A stretch of DNA of 64,000 nucleotides from Haematobia irritans. Lineage: Eukaryota; Arthropoda; Insecta; Diptera; Muscidae. Every line of letters starts with the position of its first letter. Position 1 is the first letter of the stretch. The DNA is taken from the NCBI RefSeq assembly GCF_050003625.1, contig NC_134397.1:276886070-276950069 (forward strand), written 5' to 3'. Under the pieces are notes generated by a model. The model was not told the origin of the DNA. It worked only from the letters and a program-made list of their open reading frames with translations, and did no database searches. This document shows, in pieces, positions 1 to 10,893 of the stretch. A program made the translations under genes and the position numbers.

Positions 1-920
1 TTGAGGTTAGGATTTTCATGCATTAGTATTTGACAGATCACGTGGGATTTCAGACATGGTGTCAAAGAGAAAGATGCTCAGTATGCTTTGACATTTCATC
101 ATGAATAGACTTACTAACGAGCAACGCTTGCAAATCATTGAATGGGCCCTAGAAAAGTTGGCAGAAAATCCGCTTTTTTATCGACAAATTTTGTTCAGCG
201 ATGAGGCTCATTTCTGGTTGAATGGCTACGTAAATAAGCAAAATTGCCGCATTTGGAGTGAAGAGCAACCAGAAGCCGTTCAAGAACTGCCCATGCATCC
301 CGAAAAATGCACTGTTTGGTGTGGTTTGTACGCTGGTGGAATCATTGGACCGTATTTTTTCAAAGATGCTGTTGGAAGCAACGTTACGGTGAATGGCGAT
401 CGCTATCGTTCGATGCTAACAAACTTTTTGTTGCCAAAAATGGAAGAACTGAACTTGGTTGACATGTGGTTTCAACAAGATGGCGCTACATGCCACACAG
501 CTCGCGATTCTTTGGCCATTTTGAGGGAAAACTTCGGAGAACAATTCATCTCAAGAAATGGACCGGTAAGTTGGCCACCAAGATCATGCGATTTGACGCC
601 TTTAGACTATTTTTTGTGGGGCTACGTCAAGTCTAAAGTCTACAGAAATAAGCCAGCAACTATTCCAGCTTTGGAAGACAACATTTCCGAAGAAATTCGG
701 GCTATTCCGGCCGAAATGCTCGAAAAAGTTGCCCAAAATTGGACTTTCCGAATGGACCACCTAAGACGCAGCCGCGGTCAACATTTAAATGAAATTATCT
801 TCAAAAAGTAAATGTCATGGACCAATCTAACGTTTCAAATAAAGAACCGATGAGATTTTGCAAATTTTATGCGTTTTTTTTTTTTAAAAAGTTATCAAGC
901 TCTTAACAAATCACCCTTTA
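1..920 (+). mobile_element. Tc1/mariner-superfamily DNA transposon, 5' end cut by window edge
   Basis: The single transposase frame (101-811) is flanked by short non-coding ends. The right end finishes with CAAATCACCCTTTA followed by TA (921-922), as expected for a TA-inserting element. The matching left terminal repeat would start just before base 1 and is not in the window; what remains is the subterminal stretch 1-100. The element is shorter than a full copy because about 125 codons are missing from the transposase. Confidence 0.8.
101..811 (+). CDS. Tc1/mariner-like transposase, internally deleted (236 codons)
   Basis: This is a DDE/D transposase of the Tc1/mariner superfamily, the type often labelled Tc3-like in insects. 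The frame is open from ATG to TAA. The N-terminus (MNRLTNEQRLQIIE) looks like the start of the DNA-binding helix-turn-helix region, but it jumps directly to the catalytic domain (WALEKLAENPLFY...). Most of the paired DNA-binding domain is therefore gone. Catalytic motifs are visible: first Asp in FSDEAHFW (about residue 34), second Asp in QQDGATCHTA (about 127), third acidic residue in RSCDLTPLDYF (about 164), with 36 residues between the last two. The C-terminal MDHLRRSRGQHLNEIIF is typical of the family. With the HTH missing it could not bind its own ends, so it is most likely dead although the frame survives. Deletion without a frameshift is also the form of deletion derivatives moved in trans. 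Confidence 0.85.
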   Translation: MNRLTNEQRLQIIEWALEKLAENPLFYRQILFSDEAHFWLNGYVNKQNCRIWSEEQPEAVQELPMHPEKCTVWCGLYAGGIIGPYFFKDAVGSNVTVNGDRYRSMLTNFLLPKMEELNLVDMWFQQDGATCHTARDSLAILRENFGEQFISRNGPVSWPPRSCDLTPLDYFLWGYVKSKVYRNKPATIPALEDNISEEIRAIPAEMLEKVAQNWTFRMDHLRRSRGQHLNEIIFKK

Positions 921-1501
921 TAACCCAAACCATTACATATTTTTAACATATTTTTAATTAACGAAGTATGGTGATATTGAAATTTTGGTTTGAGCAGTTA
1001 TTGGTTGATTGGTTGAGCATTGTTTTTGTATTCGCCTATTGTTATCATTGTATGGAGAACACAGTTTGAGAAGTATTGAGTTCAGCTAATGACACTAGTA
1101 TGAAGGTATTTTGTAGAAGTGAACTATGGCAATAAATACAATGAAGAATTGGGGGAGTGCAATCACGAGTTTCATATTTTTTTATACAATACTAAAATTA
1201 TTGGATATGTAAACATACGAGTATTGCCTAAATCTGAATAGTGATGTAACTTTCATTAACCAACTTTTATTTTAATACATTAATTTTTACATTTACTGCA
1301 TTAATTTTCACATCATAATGGGATATCTTGCAGACGCAGTGGGGAATATACGATTGTTAGGAATATAAAGCAAACTATTAAGCACCACAGACAAATTTCT
1401 AGAAATGCTGCCAATATTACTGAGGATTTAAACCACCGTTGACAAAAATGCATCTCGAGATGATAATCTTAGCACCACGGGCATCATTAATAATTATTTT
1501 C
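921..1501. other. No gene seen; AT-rich spacer
   Basis: Many stops in all frames, short homopolymer runs only. No repeat shared with the rest of the window was recognised here. Confidence 0.6.
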
Positions 1502-1558
1502 GGGATTATTTGTTTGGCTTAAGGTCATGGACTAATGAAAAATGCTGGTGTTAATGTT
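1502..1558. repeat. 57-bp inverted repeat (partner 2184-2240) bounding the Penelope copy
   Basis: The left arm starts GGGATTATTTGTTTGGCTTA and its reverse complement ends the right arm at 2240. I see a single mismatch. The repeat spans the sequence around the first codons of the endonuclease frame, so the left arm is a short, oppositely oriented piece of the same element. Confidence 0.8.
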
Positions 1559-1588
1559 CTTCATTACTTTTTATTGAAATATTGCTGT

Positions 1589-1632
1589 TCTCGGATATTT
1601 CGATACACCATCGGTGATCATCTTCAGCGAGA
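1589..1632 (-). ncRNA. Hammerhead ribozyme-like motif in the Penelope 3' region
   Basis: Read on the minus strand the order is: 5-base helix I arm TCTCG; core CTGAAGA (consensus CUGANGA); helix II, formed by GAT-CACC and GGTG-ATC with one bulged T and one unpaired base at its foot; GAA; ATAT (A15.1-U16.1, self-complementary, as in dimeric hammerheads with a minimal helix III); C as the cleavage residue; then CGAGA closing helix I. All invariant core bases are present. Penelope-like elements are known to carry hammerheads of this kind. Helix II is imperfect, so activity in this copy is uncertain. Confidence 0.65.
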
Positions 1633-1811
1633 TATTATCTATAAATTGTAATAATTTAAATATTTTACAATATTAACTTTAACAATGTTTTTGAAACAAA
1701 AATATAACATTAATTGTATTTACATTTTACAAAGTAATAGACTTTCTCCTTACAATGCTCATGTCTAACTTATTTATTATATTAATTGTGTTTGTGATTT
1801 TGTATTAGATT

Positions 1812-2207
1812 TCAGTAAATCTGTGCACAGTGGTCTGTGTCGGCTTTGAAGTTCATGCGTTCCTCAGGGGGAGTATTTATTATATGTAGCATCTCCAATG
1901 TATATCTCCTCCTAGTATTCTCTTCCATCGTCAGTATTTCAACATTTTTGAAGTTTGGTATGTGTCCTGTGGTTTTGCAATGTGCTGCAAGTGCCGTTTT
2001 TCGATCTAAGGGCTTGTCTTTCATCTTTTGGTCGGATTTGTGGGCAGAAAGTCTTGTTTTTAATTGGGTTTTAGTGGTGCCAACATAAGCCATCGGACAT
2101 GGATTGTTTTCGTCCCCATCGCATTTTATTTTATATACTACATTTGATTTGTCTTCCGTTTTTATCGTAGTCTTAGAATGAAAAACATTAACACCAGCAT
2201 TTTTCAT
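1812..2207 (-). pseudogene. Penelope-like GIY-YIG endonuclease domain, 131-codon remnant
   Basis: This is the C-terminal endonuclease that nicks target DNA for Penelope-like retroelements. Visible landmarks, in order: YKIKC (about residue 25), a Cys pair region before AYVGTTKTQLKTRL (the GIY-YIG core variant YKI...YVG with the conserved Arg in TRL), the AHC...GH segment, and RRYTLEMLHI with the catalytic Glu. The first codons up to the ATG at 2207 overlap the inverted repeat, and upstream on this strand a stop interrupts the frame, so the reverse transcriptase is missing. It is a remnant rather than a free gene. The family assignment is strong. The start is simply the first Met left in the truncated copy. 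Confidence 0.8.
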
Positions 2208-2240
2208 TAGTCCATGACCTCAAGCCAAACAAATAATCCC

Positions 2241-2694
2241 AAAATTGTAAAATTCCAAAGGTCAACTAACAAACCTTAAAATAATTATTTTCTACAATAT
2301 TTATATTATTCTATTCATAGTTCTTTTTTGTCTCTAGTCCGATAGCCTCTAGTTGCTAGTGCTCGTATAAATAAGTTTATTATAATTTGTAATTATAATA
2401 AATTAAGTAATACATAAATAAATCAAATCTTTTTAATCTCTGTGTATTTTCCTGTCATCCTTACTTGTATCTTGTATTGCGATTTCATCCCTGGAATGTC
2501 TTGGAGAGACATTTTTGTACACAGAAGTCCATTGTTAAACTGAAAGCTAAACTTAACATATTTTTAATGCAAAATAATTGTATGGGTTTAGTCCAATTTT
2601 ATAATTTTCCAAGAGAAAAATAAAATTGTCATTATCGGAAATAGGGTAGGTAGTAGTAGCCCCTTAACCCTCTATTACCCACTTACCCCATTCG
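2241..2694. other. No gene seen
   Basis: AT-rich sequence with frequent stops in all frames; nothing recognised. Confidence 0.55.
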
Positions 2695-3235
2695 GTGGTC
2701 ATCAATAAAATACTTCTAGAGTTCGAGTTTCAGGAATATCGGGTAAAAATTGTGATTTCTAAAAGCCAAGGGAGCATAGGGAGATCGGCCTATATAAGGC
2801 TATACCAAAACTATTCTCACAATATTCGGTACACTTATTTGCAGACCTACGCTATCTCTAAATTTAGAATTTCATTCATCCCATTTGAATGAAAATGAAA
2901 AATTGCGATTTCTAGAAGCCCAAGAATCCAAATAGAAAGATGTGAGCTATGTAAAAACATAGACCGATTCACACTATATTCGGCGCACATATTTATGGAC
3001 CTAAAGTACCTAGTCGTTTTAATTTTTATGCAAATCGGATGAATACTGTGGTGTTTCGTTGCTCAAGACCCCAAATCGGAGGGTCGGTTTATATGGGCGC
3101 TATATCGAAACCTGGACCTACTTAGGCATTGTCCATCGTCGAACTTGACAAGTATGTGCAAAATTTCAACATGATAGGTATATTTTTGTAGGCTGTATCG
3201 TGATTACAACAGACAGATGAACATCGGTTAATAGA
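2695..3235 (-). mobile_element. Degenerate HINE (DINE-1/mini-me-like) relic
   Basis: The segment contains eroded forms of the block found in better copies: 'gatcggcctatataaggctatacc' near 2782 and 'ggtcggtttatatgggcgctatat' near 3080, with fragments resembling the 12.8-14.4 kb copy. It ends near 3200 with GATTACAACAGACAGATGAACAT, the remains of the (GTCY)n core in reverse orientation. The long motifs are shown in pieces of the consensus only, and the copy is old. Confidence 0.5.
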
Positions 3236-4427
3236 GCTTTGCAAAGCCGACTTTTTAAAAATTTGGAAAAGTCAAATTTTCGATTACTGGAAAAGTTTAC
3301 TTCACATCTATTTAAAATTTAGGAAAGATAGACTTTAGACTTTTCAAGAAACCTTCGTTTTGCTTTCGCGAGTTTGAAACCTTTTGTGAGTTATGTCATG
3401 CAGACGACCAATAGGCGTATCAAAAGGACTACAAGGTACAACTATTTATAAAAAAATATCAATTAAATCGAAAAGTCGATTTTCGATTCTAGTATCTCTT
3501 GCTATACAATGTCGATTTTCCCTTTTCTTACATGTATTGAATTTATTAATATCTACAATGGATTTTATAGAATTAGAAATACCTTCTCTTTCAGAGTTCA
3601 AGGAATATTGATTTCTTCCTAATACATTGCCCACAACATAATGAGCAATCCTCGTTAAAAAAAATTGATTGCATTCATGGAACTTAGATCGTTTTACAAA
3701 TAGATTCCTTCAAAACAACGATGAAATTGTTCATTAATTTTTCTTAGTGTTCCTCATAATTTATGTAAATTCTTTTACAATGGGGAAAAAATGAACATTT
3801 ATTCGGTTAACAGGGCTGTTGGTGGTGAAGGGTATTTAGAGAATTGCTTTCATACAACAGTAACACCACAAGCAGACCTAATGGAACAACAGAAACAGAA
3901 ATAAGGAATCCTACCAGTGCTTCTGTTCAAAAATGCATACAACCAAGAATGGAGTCAGGCAGAAAATGCAAATTTGTTAGAGAACCGAATGATGAAGTGG
4001 ATGATGATGATGATACTGATGCTGATGAGAATAAAAATGTTTGTGTTTTTGTTAGTGAATGAGTGAGTGTATGTGTGTATGCACATGTGTGTGTGTATGT
4101 TTATTTCTAGTTGGTAAAATATTTTCATTTATATTTATGAGTACTTTCCACTCGTTTGTTGGTTCTGTTATCCGCTATTGTTACACTACCCCTACTGCCA
4201 CCGTTGAGGGTTACCATATAGAGGCAGAATGGTAAAAGAATAGAATAATACAAATACTAAAAAAGAAAGCAAAAAAAAACGGAGCACCACTTGGCTAGCC
4301 CCACAAGAGCCAAGTACCATAAAATACTAACACACACACACACGCAAACGTGCACACATTCATATACATTAAGAAAATAGAAACACCATCGCATATGCAT
4401 TGACTCAAACAAGCGCACGCACACACA
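3236..4427. other. No gene seen; microsatellite-bearing spacer
   Basis: A 72-codon frame at 3844-4062 ends in GAT/GAC repeats and has no recognisable domain. TG-rich microsatellites lie at about 4060-4110 and an AC run near 4330-4345. Nothing else was identified. Confidence 0.5.
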
Positions 4428-4435
4428 GATACGAT

Positions 4436-5194
4436 CAGTGTTGCCAGGTTAGGGGTTTTCCCCACAAATGTAGGGTTTTTATCATGCCTAGGGGTATTTT
4501 TAGGGGTAAAAAAATATTTTAAACTTGGTAAAATTGAACAATTCTCAGCAAAATTCGAAGCAATTCTGCCATAAATTTTAAGAAAAAATGGTATGGGAGG
4601 TCAGCCCAAGTTCCTAAATATAAACAAGTATGCATTAGATTTACTTTCACTACGTTCATCTGTTGACAAAGCATTTTCAAAGTTCGACATAGTTAAAAAC
4701 GAATTAAGTATCGTATGTTAACTTCAACCGCTGGAAGCATTTAAAGATATAAGTATTCCTTCAATTATGGATGTTATAATTTTTCACCTACAGGTGAAAC
4801 GATTAAACTATTTACTTCCAATAAATTGTAAACTGCAACTGGAGAAGTTTTATAAATTTTTGACTCTTTTGGCAAATAATAAATGAATTTTAATTTTTTT
4901 GTTTTTTCACTTTATATAAACAGAATTATTTTTAACTAATTTGATTTAAAACATTTATACCTTGAATTATTTTGTATTACCTAAATGGCAGGTATTGATA
5001 TATTTATAAATTGCATCATTTTATTTTTTGCTGGTTGATTTTTTATCATTTCAGGATTTTTACACAAAATTTGGAAAGCTATTTTGAACTTATTAGCAAC
5101 AAAATTTTTGGAGGTTTTGGAAAAAATTCTAGACCAATTTGGTTTTTTTTCTTAAGATTTGGTGGTAAGGTTCAAAAATAACCTGGCAATACTG
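4436..5194 (+). mobile_element. hAT-superfamily element, 759 bp, with 8-bp target duplication
   Basis: The termini are CAGTGTTGCCAGGTTA (4436-4451) and TAACCTGGCAATACTG (5179-5194), inverted repeats of 16 bp with one mismatch. The flanks are GATACGAT at 4428-4435 and GATACGAT at 5195-5202, a perfect 8-bp direct duplication. The CAG...CTG ends and the 8-bp duplication are diagnostic of hAT. The interior holds a broken coding remnant (4623-4886). Confidence 0.88.
4623..4886 (+). pseudogene. Remnant of hAT transposase C-terminus
   Basis: Inside the hAT element one frame reads 87 codons with a single in-frame stop at codon 33 (4719-4721) and a natural stop at 4884. The piece LDLLSLRSSVDKAFSKFD followed by KNELSIV resembles the C-terminal dimerisation block of hAT transposases, where a Ser/Arg-rich turn precedes 'FS'. 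Position just before the 3' end of the element fits that reading. The match is by pattern only, and no DDE residues remain. Confidence 0.45.
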
Positions 5195-5202
5195 GATACG
5201 AT

Positions 5203-6080
5203 ACGCAATGAAATGCTCACATAAATACACGTAAAGACCAACCATTCATCCACCACATTTAATTTGTATATGGAAACATGTTCACCAGTTAGGATTTATG
5301 AATGTCGCCTCCCTGGTAAGTCTCATTTATGGCGAATTGGTTTTATGTGGGACGTTGAATCGAATACGAAGAATAGAATATAAAGGATATACGCTCTGAA
5401 CTGGGTCACGAGCTCTATGTGGAGTTCAAGCAACACATTTTGGCCACATTTTAAAATCTTTTTTGGCCTAAATTAGTTTGCCAAAGAGCTATGTCGAATC
5501 TCAACCTAGAACATTAATGGAAGTAAACCAAAAACATATATTTGCCATAATGGAGGTTTCAAAAAGAATATTTATACTCTACTAAAGTTTGTGTGGGCAA
5601 GTATACACGTAGTTAAAGTGAGGCGTGCTAACTATATAGTATTACAGGAATCATTTTTTTAAATGGAGTTATTAAAAATAGTAATGTTAAACATTTTTTG
5701 TATATACCATAAATATTTCCATTGTGAGACATTGTAAATATTATTTGAGAGTTAGATAATTATAATTTATAATGTATAACTTATTTTTTTTTTTATTTTA
5801 TAGCACTTCATTTGATTCATCAGACGCAGAGAAGAAACATGATTGTCACGATCATATTCGAAGAGCAAAATAATATAAGGAGCTATTTTTGCGACGACCA
5901 TGTAACATTTTCATGTTGGCTCAGTGAACATAGTTCTAAGAAAAATAAAATGTCCTTATCTAAAGTGTTATTATATTGATAAAAAGAATGTTGTTTGAAT
6001 CAAAAAGACAATGGTCACGATCTTAAAATGTCTTTCTTCCAGTTAAAAGAACATGGTCACAACCTAAAAGGTTTTGATCT
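5203..6080. other. No gene seen; faint local repeats
   Basis: Between about 5830 and 6070 the phrase ATGGTCAC with flanking A/T-rich blocks recurs (near 6010 and 6052), which suggests an old repeat, but no ends could be set. Confidence 0.45.
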
Positions 6081-6085
6081 TGACA

Positions 6086-6480
6086 CCCTCAAAAAAAAAT
6101 CGCTTCTCTAACATGCAGGAAGCATATATATTATTGGATACTGCCGAAACATTAATATGTTTGTTTTATGTGAACATATTGTATGTTTGGAAGCATTTTG
6201 AGCCCAAAAATATTATATGCTTAGAAGAATTTTCCTCAAAGAAGATTGTGCTCATTCCCTCACATAATTTTCATTTCCACGAATTTTTTTAGTTTTTGGA
6301 ACCAAGAAAAAAATTTTGCCCATAACGCCGAAATGATAAACAAAACACATGTCCACACATACATAAAATGCTGCTCTCAAGGCGAAAACACGTGCTGTTT
6401 TTTTCCAAATGTCGATTCTCTTGGTTCCGAATGTTTATTCTCTTTACTCTACTTTACTAATATTCAAATTAAATAATATT
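6086..6480 (+). repeat. Dispersed repeat 'D', eroded copy
   Basis: Starts ACCCTCAAAAAAAAATCGCT like the copies at 6703 and 52228, then keeps short blocks such as AAGCATATATATT and AACATATT. The second half no longer aligns by eye. Confidence 0.4.
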
Positions 6481-6702
6481 TAGACTTAAGCATATCAATT
6501 TTTTTTGCCTTATCATACAAGCGGTTTCACAGAAGTTGCTCTCTTTTGAGTCTCTCGCTGTGTTATGTTGATATCTTTCGTCAACCCTCCCGGTTTCCAT
6601 CTCTATTTCTTTCTCTATACTCTCTCTCTGTCGCTCTCTGCATAAAATATCACAACTTATATATGATTACTCGAAATTTGTAAATGTATTTATGTTTACA
6701 TT
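6481..6702. other. CT-rich stretch and poly-A run
   Basis: Pyrimidine-rich (CTCTCT-type) sequence at about 6580-6640 and a long A run ending at the start of the next repeat. No gene seen. Confidence 0.5.
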
Positions 6703-7140
6703 CAAAAAAAAAAAAAAAAAAAAAAAATCGCTTCTGTAACACATACCACTAACACATTTTGCTTCAAGCATATATATTTTTAGGATTGGTCCAAATAAAA
6801 TATTGTTTGTATTGTTCAAACATATTATGTTTCTCCTTAGGGCGTAAATTTTTATGAAAAGTTTTTAGTTTGGATATATTTTTAAGGCGCCAATTGGTTA
6901 CTTCCATTATTTTACTTGCAGCATACTCTCTAGGTCTTTCTTTCTAAACACATATATGTTTACAGGCTATTTATGTCCCAAACATAATATGTTCTAACAT
7001 ATTAATATATATGTCCCAAACATTGTTATGCTAGTTTATGAACCTTATATGGTTGCACTTAAAAATATTGTGTTAAAAATTTGAGTTCCAAACATATAAT
7101 TTTTACACCCTAACATATGAAAAATAGTCTCTTTTGTTCG
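6703..7140 (+). repeat. Dispersed repeat 'D', full-looking copy
   Basis: Aligns by eye over its length with 52228-52712. Shared landmarks, in order: ATCGCTTCTGTAAC, TTTGCTTCAAGCATATATAT, GGCGCCAATTGGTTACTTCC, CATACTCTCTAGGTCT, TATGTTCTAACATATTA, CATATGAAAAA. No terminal inverted repeat or target duplication could be fixed, and there is no coding capacity. Confidence 0.65.
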
Positions 7141-7757
7141 CGCCCATCAAATGTACAAACGCAGAAATCATGTAACTGCAAATAAAAATAAATGATACCA
7201 TATAACAAAATGCAGAACAAAACCAGGTAAATTTTTTCAATTGCACTTCCCTTTTTTGTGTTCACATCAAACCACGTGCCACTTCTGAATAAATAAATTA
7301 ACACAAAACACAATAATTCCGTATTCTCCGTCCATTCCAAGCAACATTATATACACGACTGCTGCGCAAAATGAAAATCTATGTTTTTATAAGATTCTTT
7401 CGCTGGTTCTAGATATGGCTATACGTAACCTATAAAAATACTTTTTTTTCCTGCAAAAAGTCAAAAAATTGAATAGTCAGGTACATGATTTTCCCGACCA
7501 TTTAATGGTCCCAAATTCTATCATTTAAATAATAGATTTTATATTTACTATTTTAATTAAAAACGTGAACATTTTAGATAATTTTATAAACTGACTTTAT
7601 TCAGATTATACTGTAGTTCAAGGTATAATAATTTTGTGCATGTGTATGTAGTGCCAAGAAGAACCAGTTTGAGACCCATCGCATAATGGTCCAAAATCGC
7701 TTTTATTTGGAAATAATTCTGCAATAATCACTAATTGTACTACTTTTACTTGTGTGA
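7141..7757. other. No gene seen
   Basis: AT-rich; a 76-codon frame on the minus strand is partly inside repeat D and shows no domain. Confidence 0.5.
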
Positions 7758-7759
7758 TA

Positions 7760-8009
7760 AACAAAAAAAAAGTCATTTTCACGAAAATTTTTCCAATTAA
7801 AATTTTAATTGAATTTTAAAAAATATTCAAATAAAAATTTAATTGATTCAACAAATTTTTTAATTTAAACAAAAATCAACCACATAAATTAATAGTATCA
7901 ATTAATTTTTTAATTGATACTATCATTTCTGTGATTGAAGACTTTTCAATTAAAAAATTAATTGGATCAATTAATTTCGTGATTGAACCAGAAAAAATTT
8001 TTTTGTGTG
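7760..8009 (+). mobile_element. AATTAA-rich MITE, short copy
   Basis: The interior is made of palindromic AATTAATT blocks around TTGATACTATCATTTC, shared with the copies at 17206-17738 and 40830-41621. The right end TTTTTTTTGTGTG is followed by TA, and the left boundary follows TA at 7758-7759. Probably an internally shortened copy. Confidence 0.55.
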
Positions 8010-8011
8010 TA

Positions 8012-9690
8012 TTGAACCAAAAAATTAGCTTCGTCACTGAATAAAATTTGTCGATAGGAACTTACTTAACAAAATTCAATAATATGCAAGCCTTCTTCGT
8101 TTGTAAGACTATTCATGGTTAATTTAACCAAAATTGTATCAACCTGAAGATGTTTGACAATGAAACAAAATAACGAAACGAAAGGTGCGTCAGATGTTTA
8201 GCCAGTGTTGCCAAAACTATAAAACATAAAAAATTACCCTTTATTTTAGTCAACATATAGCCTTAAGCGCAAATCAATATATGACAAAATTATAAAAAAT
8301 ATGATAATTCAATTTGGAATAAACAAAGAGCATTTTTATTTACTTATGCACTTTTCAATATTGACATATTTAATGTGAATGAGAATATAGAGAAATTCTC
8401 TGCAAATTTTTAATTGTATTCCTTGTGGTGAAAGCAAATAGTTATTCATATGGAATATTTGGAATATGTATTACGTAATAACAGAAAACCACAAATATTC
8501 CTAAGGTTAGTTGGAGAAAGAAAAAATAAAAACCTTATGTTGCGGTGTTTACTTAATGTCAATAGTCTTTCAATTCATTTAACAACATCATAAACACAAA
8601 ACCAAAAATTAAGTGAAATTTCTACAAATGTAATGTTTGTCACATTCCATAACGAGAGAAATTTTCTTTGATTTATAGTCACCGAAGTAAAAAATATCAC
8701 AAAATTTCAAATCTATCTTCTTGCTCTCGTCAATTTCTGCCTAACGATGTTGAAAGTAATTTCCAAATGTGCTACAATTCATTTTCGTTAGCGTCTCTGT
8801 GTAAGTGTGTAGAGATTAAAAGATATATGTTGAGAGTTTATTTGCATATGGCGTCAATGTTAACTCGTGCGTTTTCTAGATGTTGTTCTCTTTCCGTTTA
8901 AAAGTACTTGATTAAGTTTAGCATTACCTCCACTGCCATATGTTCATAAACACGAACATACATTCATTCTAATATTTACCCATACATTTACATGGGCAAA
9001 CAAATATTGAAGCTTTCATACCCACATTACACACAAAAAAGCGTAGTTACGGTGTAATCCAAAATTAAACAAAAACAAACACAAAAAATGTGAAATATTA
9101 CAACACACCGACATTCAGGTGTAACAAGATGAACAGTGCTTCGAATAAAATAAATTTGTAAGTACTACATTGCACGAATATATTGTGAAAAAATTATTTT
9201 AAAATAAATTTCTAGCCTGATGATAGAAATAGCACTTTCCCCTACCATGGATTTTGAACAAAATTCTATGTTGGATATAAAAATCACAGGTTGTAAAATC
9301 CTTGCAGCACAAATCGAATTTATAGCGGATCATACACAAGTTATATGGTGACTATATACTAATGCTTATATGCAATACAATTTATTGAAAGTTTATCGAA
9401 TGAATTTATATGGTAAAAGCAGGCTTGAAGTTTTCTTTAGCTTTTTTGCATATGGGGGTAAATATATCAAATAATTTATAAGTTGTGGTTACAGCTAGTA
9501 TACTGAGGAGATGAACAGAAATTCACATTCTTTACATGGTCCGAAACCTACTCTAATAGAATAACAATCACCTTCCAAAATCGTGAACGGAGGGTAACAA
9601 AATGAAACGGAAACGTTTGTGAAAAATTACAACGAAAGTTTCACCATTTCATGAAAAGTCTTAAAATATTCGTTAGAAATTCTTATGGAA
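8012..9690. other. No gene seen; long spacer
   Basis: No long frame with a recognisable domain. A string CAGTGTTGCCAAAACT near 8201 resembles a hAT end, but no partner end was found. The rest is AT-rich with scattered stops. Confidence 0.5.
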
Positions 9691-9775
9691 CCTCCGTCGG
9701 TGGTGCAATGTGTTAACAGTCATCTCACTGTTAACGCGTATGGAGCAGACAATCCAAGTTCGAGTCGCGGTAGCT
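9690..9775 (+). repeat. tRNA-like sequence (SINE head or tRNA relic)
   Basis: GTGGTGCAATGTGTTAACAG could be an A-box region, and AGTTCGAGTCGC is a good B-box (GTTCGA core). An anticodon-arm-like stem lies between. The spacing fits a tRNA-derived RNA polymerase III promoter, but acceptor-stem pairing is not convincing and no SINE tail was identified. Confidence 0.35.
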
Positions 9776-9905
9776 TAATTTTTTTTCTAAATTCGTAATC
9801 ATTACGTTTCCAGATCATGAACGCTGATTGTTATTTTGACAACGCTTGTTGTTATACTAACATATCATTGTCAGATTGACACCGTCCACTCTCCGTTTGA
9901 CACCA

Positions 9906-10060
9906 CCCAGCAAAAAAAATTGGAAGTTCTTCCAAAGGCACAACTTTAAAAGCACTTCCAGAAGATTTACTCCCAATGATGTTCTTTATTTTAACTACCC
10001 AAGAAGTTCTTTTAATTCAATTTTTTATAACTTGGTTTTTTCATACTTTTAATGGATAAT
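9906..10060 (-). mobile_element. CCCAG-ended element, terminal fragment
   Basis: Starts CCCAGCAAAAAAAATTGGAA, the reverse complement of the right end of the complete copy at 35876-36714, and runs through the CACAACTTTAAAAGCACTTC block. A HINE interrupts it at about 10061; the other half is not seen after that HINE. Confidence 0.6.
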
Positions 10061-10893
10061 TTTAACTTTTTATACCCTCCACCATAGGATGGGGGGTATA
10101 TTAACTTTGTCATTCCGTTTGTAACACATCGAAATATTGCTCTAAGACCCCATAAAGTATATATATATTCTGGGTCGTGGTGAAATTCTGAGTCGATCTG
10201 GGCATGTCCGTCCGTCCGTCCGTCTGTTGAAATCACACTAACATCCGAACGAAACAAACTATCGACTTGAAACTTTGCACAAGTAGTTGTTATTGATGTA
10301 GGTCGGATGGTATTGCAAATGGGCCATATCGGTCCACTTTTACGTATAGCCCCCATATAAACGGCCCCTAAATTTGGCTTGCGAATCCTCTAAGAGAAGC
10401 AAATTTCATCCGATCCGGCTGAAATTTGGTACATAGTGTTAATATATGGCCTCAAACACCCATGCAAAAATTGGTCGAAATCGGTCCATAATTATATATA
10501 GCCCCCATATAAACCGATCCCCAGATTTGACCTCCGGAGCCCCTTGGAAGAGCAAAATTCATCCGATCATATATAGCCCCCATATAAACCGATCCCGAGA
10601 TTTGATTTTAGAGCCTCTGGAGGAGCAAATTACATACGAGTCACATGAAATTTGGTACATTGTACTAGTATATGGCCGTTAACAACCATGCCTAACTAGT
10701 TCCATATCGGTCTATAGTTATATATAGCCATCAGATAAATCGATCCCCAATCACGCAAAAATTGGTCCATATCAAGTTCATAATTGTATATAGCCCCCAT
10801 ATAAGCGACCCCCATATTTCAATTCTGGCTCTCTACGTATTGTCTAATACATACCACGTATGGACTAACTCACAATTTAGAAAACGATGTTGA
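10061..10893 (+). mobile_element. HINE (DINE-1/mini-me-like), family 1, 3'-truncated
   Basis: The 5' hairpin TATACCCTCCACCATAGGAT begins the element. A short TA run near 10160, then TTCTGGGTCGTGGTGAAATT, then GTCCGTCCGTCCGTC make the (TA)n-core-(GTCY)n signature. Two or three units of the 153-bp internal repeat follow (CCCCCATATAAACCGATCCC). It ends near GAAAACGATGTT without the 3' stem-loop. The open frames here are products of the internal repeat, not genes. Confidence 0.75.

Larger units (their letters stand above)
1502..2240 (-). mobile_element. Penelope-like retroelement, 5'-truncated copy
   Basis: The minus strand carries the C-terminal GIY-YIG endonuclease frame of a Penelope-like element, then about 180 bases of 3' non-coding sequence, then a hammerhead ribozyme-like motif (1589-1632). 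The reverse transcriptase part is absent. The unit is bounded by a 57-bp inverted repeat (1502-1558 against 2184-2240). Partial inverted copies next to the main copy are a known outcome of Penelope insertion. Confidence 0.75.
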
